DNA of 64,000 nt from Rhodosporidiobolus odoratus (taxonomy: Eukaryota; Basidiomycota; Microbotryomycetes; Sporidiobolales; Sporidiobolaceae). Under the pieces are notes generated by a model. That model worked only from the letters and a program-made list of their open reading frames with translations. It was not told the DNA's origin and did not search any database. Position 1 is the stretch's first letter; every line of letters starts with the position of its first letter. This document shows, one piece after another, positions 46,257 to 57,080 of this stretch. The position numbers and the translations under genes are program-made. Where the stretch lies: positions 124,001 through 188,000 of the forward strand of contig JAOANU010000016.1 of assembly GCA_034387635.1 (NCBI GenBank), in the 5' to 3' direction.

Positions 46257-47273
46257 ATGGCACCACTCTTACCCGTCGACATCCAAATCCTCATCCTCGT
46301 CCTCGCTCTACCTCCCATCGCCCCTTCTACCCTTGCACAGCGACGCAGAAAATGCCGGGTTTTCTCCCTCATCCACCGCGACTGGACTCAGACCGCTCAG
46401 CGCGAGCTTGCCAGGTGGCCTATACTCGAGCCAAGTACTATGTATATGCACCAGTCTCAGCCGCCGCAACAGCTTGGTAGCAGTGAGCGTCGAGGGCGGA
46501 TTGATGGAGTAGAGTTGAACATGGGGGACGCGGGCGGGCCTTAAACCAGTGCCCTGGCCCCGTTCGCCAAAGAAGTCGTCCAGGCTGCAGGCGAAGTGGT
46601 TGTGAGGTGGGAAGCTACGGACTTGCGTCTGCCAGGGGACGCCTTTCTCAGTCAGTTTCAGCTCGGCTTTTTCCCTTTCCCACTTCCTCTCTTCTACTTC
46701 TCTATGCAGCCCTTTTCCATGGCAACTAGGGCTGACAGTGTTGTACTTGCAGGTCTCACTCGCCTGCACTACCTTCCTCTCGAGCGCACCACCTTCCCCT
46801 TGGTGGCCTACCAGGATTACGCTCGCCGTCTCACCCACCTTTCCCTGAGCGATATAGACATTCTCGACCTCCTGCCGCTCTCGCCTGCGGTCACCACTCT
46901 AGTCCTCACAAGGGTTATCTTGAGCCGTCACCACAATACAAGGGAGTACTTGGCCCGCTTCCCAGCACTTCAAAACCTCGCTTGGGTTCAAACGGGTCCA
47001 GTCACTCCTTCCACTTTCTTCCCAGACAACCCCGATTTGCGCCTCCGCCGGCTTTACTTCTTCCTCACTCGAAGGAAGCAGACCGCCACTCTGGACGGGA
47101 TGATTGCTGTCCTGCCTTCAAGTGTGGAGCAGTTGACCCTTTTCGGAGGGAATGTCGGGCTCGATACGGGTCTGCAGCACCGCTGTGCGCAAAAGGGAGT
47201 ACAGCTGCAGTATAGCACGAGATCTCTAGAGCTTGTCACGGATGTCGAACTGTGGGCGAGGTCGCAGCAGTAG
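46257..47273 (+). pseudogene. F-box-like gene with one premature stop
   Basis: An intron at 46196-46255 (donor GTGCGT, acceptor GCGCAG) ends just before the ATG at 46257, so this was built as a real gene. The protein starts MAPLLPVDIQILILVLALPP and continues RRRKCRVFSLIHRDWTQTAQREL, the shape of a fungal F-box followed by an RxxL-type helix. The frame then meets TAA at 46542-46544 but remains open and family-like beyond it (SALAPFAKEVVQAAGEVVVRW). A second intron, 46651-46752, keeps the same frame and leads into LRR-like strands (LTRLHYLPLER, LTHLSLSDIDILDLLPLS, LQNLAWVQ, LRRLYFFL, VEQLTLFGG), ending VTDVELWARSQQ at 47273. Removing an intron does not bypass the TAA. It could be a recent pseudogene, a segregating null allele, or a read-through case. 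Confidence 0.65.
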
Positions 47274-47365
47274 CGTTGATGAACTTTGGAACAACCGCCC
47301 GGTATCTCATCACGCTTGACCTGCTCTATCTTTTCTTCCCAACCGGTGCTCGCTTTGACAACTTT

Positions 47366-48753
47366 TCAGTGCTCCTCGACAAATGTCAACACTACTGGTC
47401 GCAAGTCGTCGTAGGCATTTGAGATGTCGCTGAAGAGTTCGACGGCAGCTGAGGAGACGCTTGGGGAGGATTGGAAGGCCTCGAGGGATTTTTTCTGGAG
47501 ATCCTCGAGCTGGAGGAGGTGGGCCATGCGGTAGGCGGATTTTGGAGAGATGGGGAGAGGCAGGGACGAATCTTCCGCGACTTTTGCCGTGAGCCAGTCG
47601 TTGCGGGTCGAGGGCGACTCGGCGCGGGGAAAGGAAGAAGAAAGAGGGGTCAAACGAATGAAGCCGGTCTGAAGGTAGACGAGAACGGCATAGTAGGTGG
47701 AGAAGGCGGTCTGGGTGATAGTGATTTGACGGCAGGAAATGGCATCGGCTCTGGAGGGCTGGTCGAGCTTGAGAGGGGAACATGACAAGAGGAAAGTATC
47801 GGTCTCGTCGTCCGAGTCTGCCAAGTCCTTCTCTTGTGCATCCGGAATGGGCGTCACCGCCTTGGCGCTCGCACGAGCTCGCCTCAAAAGGCGGGGTGTG
47901 GATTCGGCAAAGTTGGAAACAAGAAGGTCTTTGAGGTAAGGAGAAGAGCGGGAAAGCATGTTGGCCTTGGCCCAGAGCTCAGCTCCGCCATGATGAGCGC
48001 GGGGGAGGAAGAGCCAAACATTGTGAGGGAGATGCTCGAGATTGAGACCCAGCGGAAATGCAGGCCGAGAGCACAGAGCGCGGTCAGCCAAATGACGTGA
48101 CCCAATCTCTCGGGAGGGATTTATGCACCTGCAATACGCTGCGCTAGACTTGCGGAATCACTCACGGCGGCTTGCACAGTCGCTTCAGGCTGCCTTGGCT
48201 TCATGCTGAAGACTAAGCGATACGCCCGATAAGCGGAAGGATCATACCTGCCTTCTGATTCCGCTGCGGCCTCTGTCTATGTCCGCCGGTTGACCGTGTG
48301 CTTGCGCCCGCGATACAGCTCGGTCTTGCCAACGGCCTTATCTGGAAACTCCTCACTGGGGTCCGCACTGTTCGAGAGCAGGATGTCTCCGTGACCCGGA
48401 AAAACGGCAGACAGCTCGAGCCGGATAGAGACGCTCTGGCCAACGCGACCCAGATCCAGTGGCGTGCTGACATTGTGACGGATGGAGAGTCTGACCTTTT
48501 TTTGGAGTGCGCGGACTCTGACGGCCCGAATCCCTGCCCACGGGATATTGGTGAGGTCTTGCCCGAGGTCGAGGGTGCTTGAGGTGATGTCAAGGGACAG
48601 GTCGATTTCGAGGCGATAATCGTACCAGTGGGTGCTGTCGAGCTCATCTACTACGACGTTGTCCGACGGCGAAAGTGAAGGCAGCTGATGAAAGAGGTGG
48701 ATACGGAGACGGAGACCGGGAGAAGAGCGACAGAGTGGACTGCGGGAAGACAC
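47366..48753 (-). pseudogene. Decayed BTB-domain gene with lost C-terminus
   Basis: Two blocks on the minus strand belong together. Block one (48753-48277) is beta-strand rich, with FHQLPSLSPSDNVVVDELDS, HWYDYRLEIDLSL and GHGDILLSNSADPSEEFPD, and resembles the MATH-like half that precedes BTB in this fungal family. Block two (about 48091-47366) carries the BTB-type part: LPHNVWLFLPRAHHGGAELWA, SRSSPYLKDLLVSNFAES, an acidic linker, ITITQTAFSTYYAVLVYL, and AVELFSDISNAYDDLRPVV. No ATG opens block one and no clean intron joins the two. The last codons read FVEEH followed by TGA where the family normally has Trp, and the sequence beyond remains family-like (KVVKASTGWEEKIEQV, then EIPGG), so the stop looks like a TGG-to-TGA change. 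It is related to the broken copy at 35212-36891. Confidence 0.6.
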
Positions 48754-48904
48754 GAGACTGGCGCGCTGCTGGTTCTTGGACAGCGCTGGCGACCTCAGCT
48801 GTGCTATGGGGGTCCGCGCAGTGAATCAAAGGGGAACAAGAGGAGAGAGGAGGGTCTGATTCTTACCATTGCTGTATCTCATTACTGCTGCCACAGATCC
48901 AGCC

Positions 48905-49928
48905 ATGGACACTCCAGACGATTCCTTCAGCGTTATCACTTCCCTCTCCTACTCTGCAGCTCACCCCAGCGAGCCATTCTCGCTTCTTCCGAGGCATTTC
49001 GCTCGACTGAGAACAGCACACTCTACACTCGCACGAGAGCTACCAGACTGCTGGTGCGCGCGCATCGAGGCACCCTCGGACGATGCTTTACGGGATGAGC
49101 TAGACAGGGAGGTACGAAGTGCGAAGGAGAGGGGTAACGAAGGCGATTTAAGGGTTGGTAGCTGTAGTCCCTCCCCTTCGTCGCCGAATCAGCCTAGTGA
49201 TCGTCGACAAGCGTGACGCAGATACGCTTGAGCATCCTACCGACCGGCTTACCCTTGGCTGAAGCATTTCCCCTCACTCCCATGCCGTCCTGTGCGCTTT
49301 TCTTGCTTGTCCTCTTGCTCTTGCTCGCTTGTTCACGGCAATCCACTGCTTCCCGCATGCTCAGATGCCATCCGTCTGGTCTTGGACGACCGACCGACAA
49401 ACTACGTTGACCCTTTCCTACGGAACAAGACGTCGAGGCGGGACAAGTACGACCAGGCGAGAGAACGACATGGTGCGCTCCTTTTCCTCGCCACTGTCCG
49501 AACTGCCGCTCAGCTTCTTTCACGCGCAGGAGCCACGCTACACCCGTCTGATCTACCCGATGCTCCTCCCTTTGATGTGATCCTTCTCAACTCTTACGGC
49601 GAGATCACAGAAACGACCATCTCCAATATCGCATTCCGATTCAAGCCCTCCGGTCCCTACATCACCCCACATTCGAGCTGCGGGCTGCTGGAGGGCGTAC
49701 AGCGAGCAGACCTGCTCGAGAAAGGCGAGATCGTGGAAGGTGTGGTGACAGTGCAAGAAGTGAGAAAGGCCGTCGCGGTGGGTCTTTCTCGTCCCGGTCT
49801 GTCTCTCTTCGTTCTCGCCACTGACGGACGCAGCCACTCTGCAGGATGGAATCTGCGAGATCGTTTGCTTCAACGGTGTGCGAGGGGTCTTCGAAGCGTA
49901 CGTTGCGGAAGAAGCCAAGGCATCGTAG
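48905..49928 (+). CDS. ABZ2: Aminodeoxychorismate lyase (class IV PLP enzyme)
   Basis: Five exons (48905-49153, 49222-49291, 49365-49472, 49530-49777, 49845-49928) give 252 residues. The fold is class IV aminotransferase. In fungi this type converts 4-amino-4-deoxychorismate to 4-aminobenzoate for folate synthesis. Seen in the sequence are an N-terminal FSVITSLSYSAAHP and LLPRHFARLRTAHSTLA, then RIRLSILPTGLPLAEAFPL, FLRNKTSRRDKYDQARERHG with the likely PLP lysine of NKTS, and LLNSYGEITETTISNIAFRF, the class signature. The end is CGLLEGVQRADLL, GEIVEGVVTVQEV, and NGVRGVFEAYV. The first donor is GTTGGT, an unusual site, but phase and family alignment both support it. Length is short but normal for the lyase. 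Confidence 0.85.
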
Positions 49929-50594
49929 CAGTACTTGTCGCCTTGCGACTTGCGCTTGCGCCGTTCCCTCCCGTGTCAAGAGCTCGTCGAGTCGAGAGGG
50001 GAGAGCAAAAGCGCACGGTGATCCTGCTACATGAAACTGAGATGGACGCGACAGGCTCGACCGAGCAAACAGGCAGGCAGGGTATGCTGAGGCAAGAAAA
50101 CGACAATGCACTTGAGATGAGAGACTAGTATCAACAGATGAAGGCAGAGGGGATCAGGCAAAAGCAAAAACCGTGGGATTGAGTACGAGCGCAAGCCAGC
50201 GATGGATCGAGAAGGAGGCAGGATTAACGGGACAAACGATGAGGATGTGCTATGAGAAGAGACAGAGAAAGGATATGGGTATGGGAGACGGGTGCTGGTG
50301 CTGGTGCTGGTGCGAAGAAGGGGAAAGAGACAGATACGCTGAACGAGAACAAGACGCAACAACCTGAGAGGAAAGGCACGCGACGAGAAGAAGAATGATG
50401 AGGAACGGCAGAAAGAGACTGACGACGACTACGACGACGGCCTGGGTATCTTGTGCGTGCGATGGAAGTGAGAAAAAAAAGTCGATTCGATGAGATGGGC
50501 CGTGCAATAGGAGAGAGCGAGACGGAGGACACGGGCCTATGCAAATGGGGATGGGGAATGGGAAGAATGGGGAGGGTAAGGGGGCGGAAACGCC
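49929..50594. other. Convergent region between ABZ2 and the RRM gene
   Basis: Both neighbours end here, so it should hold two 3' untranslated regions. A short GCTGGT repeat of about four units is at 50291-50312, and an A-run near 50472-50482. No coding frame with family features was seen. The length, 666 bases, is longer than other convergent gaps in this window and fits the long 3' regions common for Whi3-type mRNAs, which is inference. Confidence 0.45.
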
Positions 50595-53500
50595 TCAACC
50601 GTCCAAGCCGAAAGGCGAGAAAGCGCCGCCGTAGTGCGATGGAGTCGAGGCGGAAGCGGACCCTGAACCGTGAGCCTGGCCAAAGTTGGCGAGCGTCGGC
50701 GAAATGAGGTTTGGTGAGCGGCCTAGGCCGGCGACTGGCGGGGTTAGGGAGGTAACGCCCGGGTGGTGACCGACAGGAGCAGACGGGTAAGCAGTCTCGC
50801 CATAGACTGGGTCGGGATGGCGGCGGTGTGGGTCGTAGGGCATGTTATCGAAGGGTGAGTTGCTGGAAGGACCGCCGAACGAGGTGGGCGAGATGTAGCC
50901 GCCGTGAAGGGGAGCGTCGAGCGGTGCGACCAGTGAGGGAGGGTTGCCGGCCGGTATACCGTTCGATCGGACGCCGAGCGGGTTCTGCGGCGACAACGCC
51001 AGTGAGCAAAGAAGGAAGAGCACTGAACAAAGGAAATGAGGCGAGCCTTCGAATAGCTCAGCCTAATTCCACCCTTCACAAGCCCACCGAGGGTATGGCC
51101 ATACAGCTCTTGCATAGCTCTCGTCGCGTGCCCCGTATCGACGAACTCGACGAAAACGATGGGTCCGTTCGACTTTGAGCGGAACTGAAGACGCTTGAAG
51201 CCGGGGCAGCGAGAAAAGGCGTTGCGCAGACCTGCACCGGGGCGAGCGGAAAGGTCAGCACTGCTTCGACTCACATATACTAGAGGGCGCAGCTTACTGT
51301 CTTCGAGATGCGAGGCGCTGAAAGGTCCAGTCAAAGAGGGCAGAACAGCGGGAAGACCTCCGACGTAGAGTGTGCTGTGAGAAGGAGAACCCGGAAGGGA
51401 AAGTAGTCAGAATCCGCTGTAAAATCCGAGAGGCGCAGTGAAGGAAAGTGCTCACTTCTTCGGCGCATTCATATCAGCAGGATTCTGCGTCCTCGGGATA
51501 ACTCCCAAGCCCGGCGCATAGCTCAATGGCGGGCTCCCCAGTCCCGTCACCAACGCTTGCTGCCTAGGCGTCGGTCCTCCAGGTAGGGGCGAACCGTAAG
51601 GCCCGTACGAGCCTGCATTGGCGGCCCCGCCGCCGCCACCTCCAGCCGCACCTGCGCCGAGGGACGGGAAGACCTGTTGCCTGTCTCGATTGTCGCGGAG
51701 GGGGTCGCTACTGCCGTACCCGCCAGCTTGCTGAAAAGACTGCAGGGAAGGACGACTGAAATCTTCGCTTTGCTGAGGTTGGTGTTGGTGGAGGTGCGAG
51801 AGAGACTGGTGCGAATGGTGCTGAGGCGGTGGTGGACCGCTCGTACCGGCGTGAACGGAGCCGTAGGGAGAGATGTGGGAGGAATGGTGAGGCGGGGAGA
51901 GGGACGAGTCCGACATGGAAGGCGAGAGAGGGGTGTTTCCGCTAATAAAGGGCGGTAAAGGCTCGCCACGGTAGTAAGCTGGCTCATCCCCGCCCTGTGC
52001 AGTCATCTCCCTCCTGTTGAGCGAACCCTGAGGTGGGACCGAGTGGAAAGCGTCGAAAGCGGATCGGCTGCCCAAATCGGCGGGAGGCGCTTCAGGCGGG
52101 ACAGAGATAGTCCTGTTCGCCGCAGCAGCGGCCATACTTTGCCTCGCAATCTCGGCAAGGACAGCTGGGTTCATGTGCTGAACGTTGGCGATCTTGGCGA
52201 GGGTGTTTGGGTCGAGCGCTGAAAGGGGAATGGAGGGACCACTTCCGGGTGCAACAGCAGTCGAAACGGACGGAGCGGTAGTAGTTGTGCTGGCGGGTGA
52301 GGACAGAGGGAGTTGACTCGTTGTGGGCGTGATCGGACCAGGCGGCGGTTGTTCGAAGCCAGTCGCAACGCCGACGACCGACGGCGGGTTCTTCCTCAAA
52401 TGAAGGTTCTTCTTGGCCATCTCCGCCTTCAACACACTCCCCTTCTCAGCATCAACCCTCTTACCCGTCAAACCCTCCTTCGCGTCCATAGCCTGTTGCC
52501 TCGTCCTAAACCTCGCAAACCCTATGATTTGCTTCTTCCCACTGATGCTGGCGGGAGTCGAAGCTCCTCCCGAGCTGCCACCTCCGAGCGGGCTGCCCGC
52601 CGCGTCACGAACGGCAGCGAGGGGATCCCTTCCTCCGCCGACGCTGGCGAGGAGGTGGGGCGGAAGGGCGCTCGCCGGCTGCTGCTGCTGTTCAGCACCA
52701 GGGAAATCATCGTACCCTCCACTCCCCGAGCTCGCCCCATGCCCTCCATCACTCCCCCCCGCGCTGCTGGAAGTGGCAACCACCGCCGCTCCCATCTCCT
52801 TCTCCCACTCCCTCTGCGCCGCCGTCGCCGCCGGAATCTTAAGCGTCGCCCCCTCAAACCCCTCAGCAAACACAAACATGTTCTGGAACTCGCGTTCCTG
52901 CATATCTTCCGGGAACCCAACCACAAAGATGGTCGAGACTTCGTCTGTGCCAGTGAGGGATTCGGCTCCGCTGGTGGTTTCGTAGGTTGGGAGTATTCCG
53001 CTCGGGCCTGTGACAGAATTTGTAGCTGAGAGGGAAGGGGCGTATGGTGTGTTGGATGCGGGCGCTCCGCCGCTAGGCTGGTACCCTCCGCGATCGGGAA
53101 AGCCGGAACGGACGTAGCCGCCCTTGTCGATGAGCGAGTCGCGTTCTTTGCGAGAGGGAGGGAGGAAGGCAGATTCGCGGGAGCCAACCTGGCTCATGGG
53201 CTGCGACACGGGCGGGGCGAACAGACCGGACGGAGGGAAGGGCGAGCTGCTCTCTTCGAAAGGAGGGCGGGGAGCGGCGTGGTACGCAGTTGGAGAGAGG
53301 ATCTCGCCACTGAACCGATGGCCAGCAGGAATGGAAGAGTAGGCGCCTTGCTGAGAGGCGTTCGGGTAGGTAGGTTCGCGTGAGTGGGGGCCACGAGGGA
53401 AGGAAGAAGTATAAGAGGGAGTGGGGGATAGTGCCGTAAGGGAAGCGTTCCAGCTTGGCTGCAGCAGGTGAAAGGCGTCAGTAGCGATCGAGGGAGAGAT

Positions 53501-54537
53501 GAGCAGGGAAAGGGAGAGCAATGTACTTCTCGCTCCCTCGTCTGCTGTCCGATCCCACCACTCCCTACCGCGTTCCAAGGACGCCCACTCGCTCGTCCCA
53601 GACTGCCTGTTCCTGCCGATGGCGAGAACGGTGCAACAAGCGGACTAAGCGGACTCCCAATCCCACTCGCCACAGTCGTCGGCTGACGGACGTTACCGCT
53701 GCCGCTCGTAGGAAGAGATCCAGGGTACGAAGGCGGCGAAGAGACAGGCGGTACAAGATCGACCGACGCCATCCTCGCCGTCGACTGCAAATGCAGCCAG
53801 CTATCCTGATCTTCTTCTCCTTCCGCATACCACTCGTCAAAGACTCCAGGAATTCCAACCTTGGCGGCCGTACCATCGGGGCTAGACATGAAGCCGAGAC
53901 CCTGCAGCCTGTCTGCGCTCGCCAAGCGCTGCTTTTCGTCCTCGGTTGACGAAGGAGGCGAGATCGAGGCATTGCTGCCGGGAACGGGTCGCGGACCGAG
54001 GAGAGGGTCATAGTCGAAAGCGGCTTCAGCGGCAGTAGTAGAAGTGAGGCTGGAAGATGGATACGAGGGCTGCTGCGAGCGGGGCGAGGACAAGGCATGA
54101 CAATTGGAGGAAGAGGCGGACGAGTGAGCCGAGGGTGGGCGGCGCGACGAAGGCGAGGCGAGGGCGGTCTGATAATGCGACGGGTTGGTAGGGATGCTGG
54201 ACGAGCCGGAAGAATGCTGTTCGTACGAGCTAGCTCCAACGCTGGCTCGGCTTCCGCTCTGACTCCGTCTCGCAAGGTCTCCTTGCGCGGTCACCGCCTC
54301 GGCTGCCTGTCCACTTCCGCGTGTGCTTCTCAAGTCCTTTTCTGGACTGTGACCCTCCCTCATCCTTGCCCATCCGTTCAACGTGCTCGCCGAGCGTTCG
54401 CTCGGTGGTGGCGGAGGTTGGGCCTGATTGCGCCGAGAGGATGACGAAGAAGAAGGGCGGGAGTGGGAGAGCGCGGTAGGGGGGTTGCTAGAGAAGGGTA
54501 GAGTTGATTGATGGGTAGAGGCCAGCGTTTGTGCCAT
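50595..54537 (-). CDS. Two-RRM RNA-binding protein, Whi3/Scw1 family
   Basis: Five exons (54537-53527, 53458-51456, 51374-51298, 51231-51047, 50984-50595) give 1,221 residues. Family members bind specific mRNAs and control cell size, cell-wall integrity and condensate formation in the cytoplasm. RRM1, from about residue 511, reads STIFVVGFPEDMQEREFQNMF and GFEGATLKIP, then after a Gly/Ser insert QIIGFARFRTRQQAMDA and VLKAEMAKKNLHLRK. RRM2, from about 1005, reads NTLYVGGLPAVLP, LRNAFSRCPGFKRLQFRSK, PIVFVEFVDTGHATRAMQELYG and GGIRLSYSKNPLGVRSNG. Long Ser/Pro/Gly/Gln-rich stretches surround them. The last intron (51046-50985) starts with GC, not GT, yet the protein across it fits the family exactly. 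A possible 5' leader intron lies at about 54748-54667. The ATG is the first in the frame. Confidence 0.93.
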
Positions 54538-55580
54538 GATGGGGTGAAGGGGCAGAGGGAGAAAGGAGTGAAGGGGTTCGAGCGAGGGCGAAGTGACGGC
54601 AGTCGCTGGTGAGGGTCGCACTGCGTAGGTATCGAGTTGCTGGTAAAGCCAAACGAGTTGTAGCTAGACTAGGAAGTCAAGAGCGTGAGCGATCGCTGAG
54701 TTGCCTGTTCTGAACGAGAAGGCTGACAAGAGAGAGTAAGAGCGCACCTTGACCGTTTGCGACTGTTCCAACTAGCAGAGTCGCCTTGTATACTCCTCCT
54801 GTGGTATCCCTAACCCTTCCAGCAGTCGTTGTTGGCGAGTTCAAGCCAGGACAAAGTGAGCCGAGGAGAAGGGGGGAGGAGAAGGCCGGTTTCAACGAGA
54901 AAAGGCGCGGGGGATGTCCTGTGGTGTTTTAGGAGGACGAAGGGAGTATCCCGAGTGTGTATAGATGTCGAGAGTGATCCCTAGAGTAGGTTGAGGTGAA
55001 TGTGGGGATCAAGTCAGAGTGCATGCGGTTCGAGCGAGGGGAGCCCATTTCAACTGGCCCTCTACACCTCGTAAGAGGGTATACTGAATGGCTGAGCATA
55101 CTTCTAAAATGCTCATGGTGAACAAGACGTTGGCCGAACTAAATTTGGAGTGGAGAGAGTCGTTGCAGGAAGGGGTTCGTCCAAGCCAAGGTCTGAAGTA
55201 GTCGATGAGCTCGTCGACCGCCCTAGGCGAGTGCTACCAGTGTCGAGGGTGTCCGGAGTAGCTGTATCGAGCTGTATTCGAAAGGTTAAGCTGATCTAGC
55301 GAGAGGGAGAGAAGGAACTTGAATTGACAGCTGGCAATAACCTCCTCCCACCCTTCAAAACGCGCTTGCACGCTCCCGACAAGCTCAAATTGCCCGCGGA
55401 CCCCATCTACCGCTCGCCTGAGCTTCTCTCGCCACCTGTACCAAGCTAATCCAAACAAGCAGCTGAAAAGAGCGCGTTCTCGCTTTTCCTTTCTCTCGTT
55501 TTGCAGGCTCGCTTGGCCCGATCGGCCCGCGCCCCCGCAGCCTCAATCTGAAGCTTTCGACACGCCATTGCGCAGAGATA
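54538..55580. promoter_or_regulatory. Long upstream region of the Whi3-type gene
   Basis: About 1 kb separates the Whi3-type start from the Tvp23 stop; both genes are on the minus strand. It should contain the Whi3-type promoter and a long 5' leader with a probable intron (donor GTGCGC near 54748, acceptor near 54667), plus the Tvp23 3' end. No other supported gene was found. Long leaders are common for genes of this regulatory class. Confidence 0.45.
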
Positions 55581-56719
<1,139 letters not shown>

Positions 56720-57080
56720 TGCGAAATGTGACGAAGTAGGAGCCAGTCAGGAGAAGGAGGGAGGGTGTTGAGTCGAGTGAGGGCGGCTGTACAGGCGGCT
56801 GTAAGCCTGATCAGTGTACCGGGTGCTGCCTTGCCCTTCTTGGGTTCCAGTAACGGCTGTAGGGAAACAATCAACCTCGACTTCCCTCCTCGTCACAGGT
56901 TGGCTCCACTTTGTCACCTCGCTACTGGTGTTTGAACGGCCAAGGCCTTTTATACACCTCTGTATACCTCCTGATATCCGCTAAGCGTCTTGCAGGTAGG
57001 CTCTTCGCTCTCCTTCCCCTTCTTTGCCCCCCCGCTTCCTGACTCAATCGTCCTTTTTCCCTTATCAACAGTCCGCCAAC
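56720..57080. promoter_or_regulatory. Divergent promoter with a 5' leader intron
   Basis: These 361 bases serve TVP23 to the left and the F-box gene to the right. At 56996-57071 there is a well-formed intron (donor GTAGGC after CAG, pyrimidine tract, acceptor AACAG) ending nine bases before the F-box ATG, so the F-box leader is probably spliced. AT-rich TATACA elements occur near 56950 and 56962 at a suitable distance from that leader. Confidence 0.6.
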
